This document shows, piece by piece, positions 1 through 5,403 of a DNA stretch of 5,403 nucleotides. The notes under the pieces were generated by a model. That model was not told where the DNA came from. It made no database searches and saw only the letters and a list, made by a program, of their open reading frames with translations. The position numbers and the translations under genes are program-made. The stretch is from Litoreibacter sp. (lineage in GTDB: Bacteria > Pseudomonadota > Alphaproteobacteria > Rhodobacterales > Rhodobacteraceae), in the NCBI GenBank assembly GCA_013042765.1, contig JABDPP010000152.1:1-5403 (forward strand), given 5' to 3'. The first letter of the stretch is position 1; every line of letters begins with the position of its first letter.

Positions 1-412
1 TGGTGTGAATCCATTCGATCCAGGGCCGGCGCTTGGCCGCGTCCAGCGGTCCGGTGGCGCCGATGACCAGCATCGGGGTCCGGTCGCACCATGCGTTGAA
101 GATGCCCATCGAGGCGTGCATCAGGCCGACATTCGAGTGCACGGCGACGGGCAGGGCCTCATCGGTGATCTTCGCATAGCCTTGCGCAATGCCGACCGCA
201 TGTTCTTCGTGCATGCAGGTGATGATCTCGGGCGTCGTGTTGCCGAGGTGATTGACGAGGCTGTCATGAAGCCCGCGATAGCTGGCACCGGGATTTAGGC
301 AGATGAACGGGAAACCCTGTTCGCGGAGCGACTCGGCAATGATGTCGCTGCCAAACAGCTGGTGGTTCGGCAGCGAGCTGTCTGAAGCGGGGGGTGTCTT
401 AGATTGGGCCAA
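1..412 (-). CDS. ThDP-dependent enzyme, acetolactate synthase/benzoylformate decarboxylase-like, N-terminal part (3' end outside window)
   Basis: The visible 137 residues are the start of the N-terminal pyrimidine-binding domain of a thiamine-diphosphate enzyme. The domain begins near residue 19 (LFGSDIIAESLREQG). The motif HEEHAVGIAQGYAK at residues 68-81 carries the glutamate (Glu69 by alignment from memory with benzoylformate decarboxylase) that activates the cofactor. The stretch around residues 92-118 (HSNVGLMHASMGIFNAW, then PMLVIG) matches the family's next conserved block. Family members are usually 530-600 residues, so about three quarters, including the diphosphate-binding domain, lies outside the window. 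There is no in-frame ATG before residue 67, well inside the conserved domain. The TTG at 410-412 is chosen because AGGAG stands six bases ahead of it. The gene follows the TctA-TctB gene by 23 bases, so it is probably co-transcribed. Reaction and substrate are not determinable; a cytoplasmic 2-oxo acid decarboxylase or lyase is an inference from the family. Confidence 0.88.
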   Translation of the reverse strand, partial: MAQSKTPPASDSSLPNHQLFGSDIIAESLREQGFPFICLNPGASYRGLHDSLVNHLGNTTPEIITCMHEEHAVGIAQGYAKITDEALPVAVHSNVGLMHASMGIFNAWCDRTPMLVIGATGPLDAAKRRPWIEWIHT

Positions 413-418
413 GGGAGT

Positions 419-423
419 CTCCT
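419..423 (-). promoter_or_regulatory. Ribosome binding site deciding the TTG start of the ThDP enzyme
   Basis: AGGAG on the minus strand lies six bases upstream of the TTG at 410-412. An ATG at 433-431 in the same gap is in another reading frame, and the in-frame upstream sequence offers no ATG. This makes TTG the best supported start. Confidence 0.7.
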
Positions 424-435
424 GTGTCGAGCATC

Positions 436-2445
436 TTAGAAAAGTCTGCGGGTCATCTGGCGAAGCTCTGGCACCGCGTCGCCAAGGAGCGACTGGGGCC
501 AGGGGATATGCAGCATGTTATGGAAAAGCGCGATTATGCCGCCGAGGAAGGGGATCAAGATCAGGATGGCGACCCACCAGCGGACGCGGCCTTCGATAAG
601 CATATAGGACAGGGCAAAGACCGCGATTGCGGGCACCATCCCGATCAGCTTGACCGCGATCACCAGCGCGACAAGCCACGCGCCTTGTCCCAGAATTCGA
701 ACGATCGGCTCGCTCGAGTCCGTGGCGAGGGGTGGGATCTTCCCCAGTGTCCGGAAGACGATGAACCCGACGGCTGCTATGAAGCCGCCGATGGCCACGG
801 CTTGCGGCAGCATACGGGCGGGGCCTTCCCAGGATGCGGAGCTCATATACACATAAATCATCAGCCCGATAACTGCCGCCCACATTGCGGAGTCGGCGAT
901 CCGTTCGGCGCCCCCGGCATAAACGGTGCCACCGGCCTCAGATTTTGGCGAGGTCTCGGTGTTCTCCTCGCGCCAGGCAGGCAGGAAGCGAACAACCAGC
1001 GGCCGCAGCAGCAGGAAGCCGATCAGCAACAGGACGACCAGCGGCAGCGGCTGTGTCATCCAGCCAAAGCCGAAACGAAGCTGCGAGATGAAGAGGTAGT
1101 TCTCGACCAGGCCGCCCAGCACGAAGGCGAGGATCAGCGGCGGGCGTGGCCAGCTCAGGCGTTTCATGACCCAACCCAGAATGCCGAAGCCGAGAAGAAC
1201 GATCAGGTCGGCATAGTCCTTGGCGCCCTGGTAGGCGCCGATCACCATGATCCCGAAGACCAGCGGCACGAGAATTCCGGCCCGGATCATCGCAATCTTG
1301 GCAAACTGACCCGCCATTCCGAAACAGATGCCGGCGCCAAGAATATTCGCGATCGCGACCGTCCAGATCAGCGTGAAGGTTACGTCGAGTTGCTCATCGA
1401 GCATGTTCGGACCCGGTGCGATGCCGTGGATCAGGAACGCGCCGAGCAGGATCGCCATGGACGCCGACCCCGGAACACCAAAGGCCAGCGTCGGAACAAG
1501 GGCGCCGCCTTCCTTGGCATTGTTCGCGCTCTCCGAGGCAATCACGCCGCGCACGTCGCCCTTGCCGAAGGTTTCACGCGCGCCGGGAACCGAGCGGGCG
1601 GCATAACCGTATGAAATCCAGTCGATAACGTTCGCACCAAGACCCGGGATAGAGCCCAGGAACGTTCCGATGCTCGAGCAGCGCAGGACCAGCCACCAGT
1701 TGCGGAACGCGTCCCGCATGCCTTCGAGCTGATCCCAGGCGGAGGTCTTGTCACCATCCCGCGCAATCGTGCGGCGCGACGCGCCAAGGTCGATCATCTC
1801 AGGCACGGCAAAAAGGCCGAGGGCAACGGGAACGAGGCTGAGCCCGTCCCAGAGATAGAAGGAGCCAAAAGTCCAGCGCAGCTCTCCGGTTTGTGCCTCA
1901 TCCCCGATGGTTGCGAGGAGCAATCCAATGGCGGCTGCAACGAGCCCTTTGAACAGGGCGCCGTGGCTCAGTGACACGACCAGCGTCAGGCCAAGCAGGC
2001 AAATCGCGAGTAACTCCGGCGTGCCGATTGCCATGATGAACGGGCGTAAAATTGGGATGGATATCGCCAGAACGACTGCCCCGAAAAGGCCGCCGCAGAC
2101 CGACGCCGTGAAGGCAGCCCCATAGGCGCGCCCGGCCTGACCATTCTTGGCCATCGGATGCCCATCGAGGACGGTTGCCGCCGATCCGGAGGTTCCCGGC
2201 ACGCCGAATAAAACGGCCGGGATCGTATCGGAGGTCGTCGTGACCGATTGCACGCCAACGAGGAAGGCCAGCGCGGTATAAGGGTCCATGGAGAAGGTGA
2301 ACGGAAGCAACAGCGCCAGGCCCACAAGGCCACCGATTCCGGGGATAACCCCGATCATCAGGCCGAGAACTGTTCCCAGCGCGACGAAGATCAGCCGTGA
2401 CGGGTCCGAGATTATCAGGAGTGCTTCTATGGCCGCTTCGACCAT
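436..2445 (-). CDS. tctA: Tripartite tricarboxylate transporter permease, TctA-TctB fusion
   Basis: This 669-residue protein is the membrane part of a secondary carboxylate importer that works with a periplasmic binding protein. Residues 1 to about 488 are a full TctA-type large subunit with its duplicated signatures: GVIPGIGGLVG (32-42) and FGVPGTSGSAA (80-90) in the first half, GSIPGLGAN (264-272) and FGVPGSASM (322-330) in the second. Long hydrophobic segments recur throughout. A polar linker (about 489-517, rich in E, T, S, K and G) leads to a TctB-like domain (518-669) with about four hydrophobic segments near 519-535, 547-565, 589-615 and 622-642. TctA is normally about 500 residues and TctB about 150 and separately encoded, so this is a fusion with no stop or frame break between them. 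The start at 2445 is preferred over an upstream ATG at 2481 because GGAGG sits seven bases before it and the upstream extension is arginine-rich. It is divergent from tctC and probably starts an operon with the ThDP enzyme. Confidence 0.93.
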   Translation of the reverse strand: MVEAAIEALLIISDPSRLIFVALGTVLGLMIGVIPGIGGLVGLALLLPFTFSMDPYTALAFLVGVQSVTTTSDTIPAVLFGVPGTSGSAATVLDGHPMAKNGQAGRAYGAAFTASVCGGLFGAVVLAISIPILRPFIMAIGTPELLAICLLGLTLVVSLSHGALFKGLVAAAIGLLLATIGDEAQTGELRWTFGSFYLWDGLSLVPVALGLFAVPEMIDLGASRRTIARDGDKTSAWDQLEGMRDAFRNWWLVLRCSSIGTFLGSIPGLGANVIDWISYGYAARSVPGARETFGKGDVRGVIASESANNAKEGGALVPTLAFGVPGSASMAILLGAFLIHGIAPGPNMLDEQLDVTFTLIWTVAIANILGAGICFGMAGQFAKIAMIRAGILVPLVFGIMVIGAYQGAKDYADLIVLLGFGILGWVMKRLSWPRPPLILAFVLGGLVENYLFISQLRFGFGWMTQPLPLVVLLLIGFLLLRPLVVRFLPAWREENTETSPKSEAGGTVYAGGAERIADSAMWAAVIGLMIYVYMSSASWEGPARMLPQAVAIGGFIAAVGFIVFRTLGKIPPLATDSSEPIVRILGQGAWLVALVIAVKLIGMVPAIAVFALSYMLIEGRVRWWVAILILIPFLGGIIALFHNMLHIPWPQSLLGDAVPELRQMTRRLF

Positions 2446-2452
2446 GCGCATC

Positions 2453-2457
2453 CCTCC
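2453..2457 (-). promoter_or_regulatory. Ribosome binding site deciding the start of the TctA-TctB gene
   Basis: GGAGG, inside a longer purine run on the minus strand, lies seven bases upstream of the ATG at 2445-2443. It would be too close (one base) to the ATG at 2451-2449 and lies downstream of the ATG at 2481, so it selects the 669-residue product starting MVEAAIEALL. Confidence 0.75.
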
Positions 2458-2497
2458 CCTTTTGCGAGCCCTGACATGCACTGTCGCCCGGTACTCT

Positions 2498-2528
2498 TTG
2501 CTTTCGCGTCGTTGCGTTTCGGTATAAT
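2498..2528 (+). promoter_or_regulatory. Candidate sigma-70 type promoter for tctC
   Basis: A perfect TATAAT stands at 2523-2528, conspicuous in this GC-rich sequence. The best -35 candidate is the weak TTGCTT at 2498-2503 with a long 19-base spacer, which suggests dependence on an activator or a poorly defined -35. Transcription would begin near 2535, giving a leader of about 115 bases to the tctC ATG. The leader contains two short hairpins, AAGAC/GTCTT (2591-2605) and TCGGT/ACCGA (2614-2632). Confidence 0.5.
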
Positions 2529-2549
2529 GTATGGCAATAATACTTACAA
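2521..2549 (-). promoter_or_regulatory. Candidate sigma-70 type promoter for the tctAB-ThDP enzyme operon
   Basis: On the minus strand TTGTAA (2549-2544) and TATACC (2526-2521) are separated by exactly 17 bases. Each matches four of six consensus positions. Transcription would begin near 2514, leaving a leader of about 70 bases before the ATG at 2445. The -10 box overlaps the plus-strand TATAAT. This is a motif reading only; no start site is known. Confidence 0.5.
2522..2543. promoter_or_regulatory. Imperfect dyad across the overlapping promoters, possible operator
   Basis: GTATAAT (2522-2528) and ATAATAC (2537-2543) form inverted arms matching at six of seven positions around an 8-base centre. 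The dyad covers the plus-strand -10 box and most of the minus-strand promoter, where a single bound regulator could control both arms. No regulator gene is present in the window, and AT-rich promoter sequence can give such symmetry by chance. Confidence 0.3.
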
Positions 2550-2639
2550 CCGCTTTTCATCCTTGCTGCACATGGCGAAAGAAGGGCGGAAAGACACGCG
2601 GTCTTGCTGATTTTCGGTGAGATGCGGACCGACAAAATG

Positions 2640-2644
2640 GGAGG
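2640..2644 (+). promoter_or_regulatory. Ribosome binding site of tctC
   Basis: GGAGG, within GGGAGGA, lies five bases upstream of the ATG at 2650. It fixes the start that gives a complete signal peptide. Confidence 0.75.
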
Positions 2645-2649
2645 AATAA

Positions 2650-3705
2650 ATGAAATTACGTAACCTGTTGCGGTCGACGCTTGTCGCCGCCTTCGCAACG
2701 GCCAGTGCTGCGTCTGTCCCGCAGGCGGCATCCGCGCAATCGCTCGAGGACATGTATAGCGGCGAGACGCTCACGATCCTGATCGGGCATCCGCCGGGCG
2801 GATCCTACGACCTCTACGCCCAGCTTGCAGCCGAGCACATGGCGCAGTTCATTCCGGGTGGGCCGAACGTCATCGTGCAGCACATGCCCGGCGGTGGCGG
2901 ACGCAAAGCGGCTGCCCATTTCATCAATAAAACGCAGGGCGACGGCATGACCGTTGCGATCCTGCCGGACAGCCTTGGTCATATCGAGCACCTGCGCCCC
3001 GATGCGGCCAAGTGGGACGCGACCAAGTTCCGCTATATCGGTCGTTTCGCCAACGCGAACGCGGCGTTTGCTGTGCGCTCCGACAAGGCCAAGAGCGCCG
3101 AAGACATGCGCAACACGGAAATTATCGTGGCCTGCACAGGCAAGAATGCGCGCTCTGCGCAGCAGGCTGCTGCCATGAAAAACGCCGCCGGTCTCAACCT
3201 GCGCCTGATCTGCGGATACAAAGGCTCGCAGGCAACTGTTATGGCTGCGCTGAGAGGCGAGGCAGACATGCTGTCCCAGAACTGGGCGTCCTTCAAATCC
3301 GACCCGGCAGATCTCGGCGACGGCACCCTGAACATCGTTGTTCAGACGGGTCTCGAGCGGGATCCGGACCTGCCGGACGTTCCGCTGATGCAGGAGCTTA
3401 CCGACGATCCCAGATCCAAGGAAATCCTGCGCTATCTTGGCGCCAGCGCCCCCATTGGCCGGTCGATGATGATCCATCCCGACACCTCTGACGAAGTGGT
3501 CTCCGGTTTGCGCGAAGCCTTCCAGAAGATGGTGGCCGATGCCGGGTTCCTGGCAGCTGCTGAACAGCGCTCTGCGATCATCAATCCCGCCTCTGGCGAG
3601 GATATGGAGGCCATCATGGCCGATATCATGGGGACCGATGAGGCTCTCATCGCAGACGTGCTTGCGGCGATCGATACATCGGGCGCGGCCAAGGTCGCAA
3701 AATAA
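2650..3705 (+). CDS. tctC: TctC-family (Bug-type) periplasmic solute-binding protein of the TTT transporter
   Basis: This 351-residue protein is the extracytoplasmic receptor expected to bind a carboxylate and hand it to the TctA-TctB permease. Residues 1-29 form a typical Sec signal peptide: Arg/Lys near the start, a hydrophobic core LVAAFATASAA, and ASA before Gln30 as the likely cleavage site. There is no lipobox cysteine. The mature part shows family hallmarks: strand TLTILIGHPPGGSYDLYA (40-57) with the first ligand-binding loop, VQHMPGGGG (76-84), then GYKGS (189-193) and ALRGEADM (200-207). The length fits the usual 320-350 residues. Two cysteines, Cys162 and Cys188, are the only ones in the protein. 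The gene is divergent from the permease gene and precedes the UbiD-family gene on the same strand. The specific ligand cannot be inferred, because the family binds many di-, tricarboxylates and aromatic acids. Confidence 0.93.
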   Translation: MKLRNLLRSTLVAAFATASAASVPQAASAQSLEDMYSGETLTILIGHPPGGSYDLYAQLAAEHMAQFIPGGPNVIVQHMPGGGGRKAAAHFINKTQGDGMTVAILPDSLGHIEHLRPDAAKWDATKFRYIGRFANANAAFAVRSDKAKSAEDMRNTEIIVACTGKNARSAQQAAAMKNAAGLNLRLICGYKGSQATVMAALRGEADMLSQNWASFKSDPADLGDGTLNIVVQTGLERDPDLPDVPLMQELTDDPRSKEILRYLGASAPIGRSMMIHPDTSDEVVSGLREAFQKMVADAGFLAAAEQRSAIINPASGEDMEAIMADIMGTDEALIADVLAAIDTSGAAKVAK

Positions 3706-3708
3706 CCC

Positions 3709-3740
3709 GGCGCGGCAGGCTTGATTAACCTGCCGCCGCC
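3709..3740 (+). terminator. GC-rich hairpin just after the tctC stop codon
   Basis: GCGGCAGG (3712-3719) pairs perfectly with CCTGCCGC (3729-3736) around a 9-base loop. Three further base pairs extend the stem at its base if C3737 is bulged. It starts three bases after the stop and is followed by an A-rich stretch rather than a T run. It could be a terminator for the opposite strand, a partial terminator, or an element protecting the tctC mRNA from 3' exonucleases. Confidence 0.45.
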
Positions 3741-3756
3741 CATATAGAAAAACGCG

Positions 3757-3788
3757 CCGCCCTGTCTGACACCTGTCTGGCAGGGCGG
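3757..3788 (+). terminator. Second hairpin between tctC and the UbiD-family gene
   Basis: CCGCCCTG (3757-3764) pairs perfectly with CAGGGCGG (3781-3788) around a 16-base loop. The loop region itself holds a direct repeat of CCTGTCTG (3761-3768 and 3772-3779). The downstream tract TGATTTGTT is moderately T-rich, so this resembles a weak intrinsic terminator. It ends 23 bases before the next ATG and may reduce read-through from tctC. Confidence 0.5.
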
Positions 3789-3811
3789 TGATTTGTTAAC
3801 GGCGAGGCATC

Positions 3812-5403
3812 ATGCTGGACAGCGACAAAACACAGGCCCCGAGAGATCTTCAGGAACACCTTGAACGGCTCGAGGCGCGCGGACTTCTGACGCGCATCAG
3901 CGCACCCATTAACAAAGACAGTGAACTGCACCCGCTTGCCCGTTGGCAGTTTCAGGGCGGCTTATCGGTCGAAGATCGACGCGCGTTTCTGTTCGACAAT
4001 GTCACCGATGCCAAGGGGCGGTCCTACGACATGCCGGTTACCGTCGGGGCGCTGGCCGCGACGCCTGAGATTTATGCCGCCGGTCTCGGCGTTTCGGTCG
4101 AGGAGATCGGGAGCGTCTGGGTCCGTGCGATGGCGCGCCCGATCCAACCCGAAGCCGTCACCGACGCCCTCTGCCAGGAAGTCGTGATGACAGGCGATGA
4201 TCTGCGCCGCCCGGGCGGCGGGCTTGCGGCTTTGCCTGTACCGATCTCGACGCCGGGATTTGACGCTGCGCCCTATCTGACGGCCACGCTGGTCGTTACC
4301 AAAGACCCCGAATCCGGCATCCGGAACATGGGCACCTATCGCGGCCAGCTAAAGGCGCAGGACAGGCTTGGCGTTCGTATGGCCAGCCGTCTGGGTGGCG
4401 CCGGCGGCTACCAGCACTGGCTCAAGTACAAGGAGCGCGGAGAGAAGATGCCGGTTGCCATCGTTATTGGCTGCGCCCCCGCAATCCTTTTCACCGGCCC
4501 CCAGAAGCTCGCAATTGACGACGACGAGATGGCGGTGGCGGGTGGTCTCATCGGCGCGCCGGTCAGGACTGTGCGCTGCAAGACCGTTGACCTCGAAGTT
4601 CCAGCCGATGCGGAGATTGTAATCGAGGGGGAGATTTCTACGGAATACCTTGAGCCCGAGGGGCCGTTTGGCGAGAGCCACGGGCATGTGGCGCTCGAAG
4701 ATTTCAACATGTCGATGCAGGTCACCGCGATCACGACACGCAAGAGCGCCGTCTTTGTCTCCATCGTGAGCCAGGTGACACCGAGCGAAAGTTCGACCTT
4801 GAAGAAGGTGGCATATGAGCCGCTCTATTTCGAGCATCTCAAGAAAGTTCTGAACGTCAAAGGCATCAAGCGGGTGGTGATGCATGAACCGCTTACCAAT
4901 ATCCGCAAGGTGATCTTCCTGCAGTTCGACCGGTCCGCTCCGCAAACAGAAATCTGGCGCGGACTTCAGGGCGCGGCGGCGTTGCAGGCGCAATGCGGCA
5001 AGGTCGTGATCGCAGTCTCCGACGATATCGAGCCGAACAACGCGGACGCGATCTTCTGGTCGATTGCCTATCGCTCGAATCTGTCGACGGATATTCACGT
5101 GTCGCCTTACCGCTCTGGCGGGCATGGTCCGAAATCCGGGCGGAGCGGAGCCGACGCCACCTTGATGATCGACGCGACACTTAAGGCCGACATGCCGCCG
5201 CTTGCTTTGCCGCGGGAAAAATACATGAGCCGTGCCAAGGAGATATGGGAAGAACTTCAACTCCCAAGGCTGACGCCACAACCGCCCTGGCATGGCTATG
5301 AGCTTGGCGATTGGTCCGATACCTGGTCGGAATATGCAGATCGTGCGGTGGCCGGGGATTGGGAAGAAAACGGCCTTGCGACGGAGCAGCGTCAAAAGGG
5401 CGG
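3812..5403 (+). CDS. UbiD-family prenylated-FMN-dependent (de)carboxylase, stop codon outside window
   Basis: An open frame of 530 codons runs from ATG at 3812 to the window edge. UbiD-family enzymes use prenylated FMN to remove or add CO2 on unsaturated or aromatic carboxylates. The core matches the family: RNMGTYR (171-177) supplies Asn172 and Arg177, and EGPFGESHG (283-291) supplies Glu283 and Glu288. These align from memory with the Arg173-Glu277-Glu282 network and Asn168 of fungal Fdc1. Glu239 in DDDEMAVAG aligns with the metal-binding glutamate. The residue usually His about 16 positions after the catalytic Arg appears to be Arg193. The C-terminal part (YELGDW at 496-501 and beyond) extends past the roughly 490-500 residues of E. 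coli UbiD, so it belongs to a different branch and need not act in ubiquinone synthesis. The ribosome site is modest (GAGG four bases before ATG). No ubiX cofactor-synthase gene is in the window. Together with tctC it suggests breakdown of an imported acid. Confidence 0.92.
   Translation, partial: MLDSDKTQAPRDLQEHLERLEARGLLTRISAPINKDSELHPLARWQFQGGLSVEDRRAFLFDNVTDAKGRSYDMPVTVGALAATPEIYAAGLGVSVEEIGSVWVRAMARPIQPEAVTDALCQEVVMTGDDLRRPGGGLAALPVPISTPGFDAAPYLTATLVVTKDPESGIRNMGTYRGQLKAQDRLGVRMASRLGGAGGYQHWLKYKERGEKMPVAIVIGCAPAILFTGPQKLAIDDDEMAVAGGLIGAPVRTVRCKTVDLEVPADAEIVIEGEISTEYLEPEGPFGESHGHVALEDFNMSMQVTAITTRKSAVFVSIVSQVTPSESSTLKKVAYEPLYFEHLKKVLNVKGIKRVVMHEPLTNIRKVIFLQFDRSAPQTEIWRGLQGAAALQAQCGKVVIAVSDDIEPNNADAIFWSIAYRSNLSTDIHVSPYRSGGHGPKSGRSGADATLMIDATLKADMPPLALPREKYMSRAKEIWEELQLPRLTPQPPWHGYELGDWSDTWSEYADRAVAGDWEENGLATEQRQKG

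Noticed and set aside
5..599. Short plus-strand frames at the left edge
   Set aside because: They are antisense to the ThDP enzyme and the TctB domain, and their products show no domain or consistent start signal.
424..1614. Open frame of 396 codons on the plus strand
   Set aside because: It lies antisense to the TctA-TctB gene. Its translation is hydrophilic and rich in Asp, Gln, Arg and His with no recognisable domain, as expected of a shadow frame over a membrane-protein gene.
2446..2481. Upstream ATG at 2481 as the start of the TctA-TctB protein
   Set aside because: It would add twelve mostly basic residues and skip the strong GGAGG seven bases before the ATG at 2445, which gives the usual TctA N-terminus.
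1898..2731. Open frame of 277 codons on the minus strand crossing the promoter gap and the start of tctC
   Set aside because: It overlaps the TctA coding region in another frame and the tctC signal peptide region. The product is Arg/Pro/Gly-rich without domain features.
2656..3477. Open frame of 273 codons on the minus strand
   Set aside because: It is antisense to tctC, which has a signal peptide, a ribosome binding site and family motifs. This one has none.
4349..5395. Open frame of 348 codons on the minus strand
   Set aside because: It is antisense to the UbiD-family gene, whose catalytic motifs are all in the plus frame. The minus product is Arg/His-rich with no family signature.
1..5403. 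Mobile elements, CRISPR arrays, tRNA or rRNA genes
   Set aside because: No transposase or integrase signature, no regularly spaced repeats and no tRNA-like fold or rRNA sequence was recognised by reading either strand.

Overview
The window looks like a GC-rich proteobacterial chromosome segment, most likely alphaproteobacterial. This rests on GC-biased codon use, purine-rich ribosome binding sites and the gene families present. No rRNA or other taxonomic marker is available, so the assignment is tentative. The whole window is one compact gene cluster: an uptake system of the tripartite tricarboxylate transporter (TTT) family flanked by two carboxylate-processing enzymes.

Layout. On the minus strand, reading leftwards from position 2445, lies a TctA-like large membrane subunit fused in one frame to a TctB-like small membrane subunit (2445 to 436). 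After 23 bases comes the 5' part of a thiamine-diphosphate (ThDP) dependent enzyme (412 to beyond position 1), apparently in the same operon and starting with TTG. On the plus strand, reading rightwards from position 2650, lies a TctC-like periplasmic solute-binding protein with a clear signal peptide (2650-3705). A 106-base gap holding two tandem GC-rich hairpins follows, then a UbiD-family (prenylated-FMN) decarboxylase (3812 to beyond 5403), complete for its catalytic residues but lacking its stop codon within the window. The 204-base gap at 2446-2649 holds two back-to-back promoter candidates whose -10 elements overlap, which would couple expression of the two arms.

How the parts fit. TctC would capture a carboxylate in the periplasm and deliver it to the TctA-TctB permease. 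In the cytoplasm, the UbiD-family enzyme would remove (or add) CO2 on an unsaturated or aromatic carboxylate, and the ThDP enzyme would act on a 2-oxo acid or related carbonyl compound. The substrate cannot be read from the sequence. The combination is therefore a plausible uptake-and-breakdown module for an unidentified organic acid. Unusual details are the TctA-TctB fusion, the overlapping divergent promoters with an imperfect dyad, a pair of cysteines in the binding protein, and a probable His-to-Arg change at a cofactor-metal position of the UbiD-family enzyme. No RNA genes, mobile elements or CRISPR arrays were seen.
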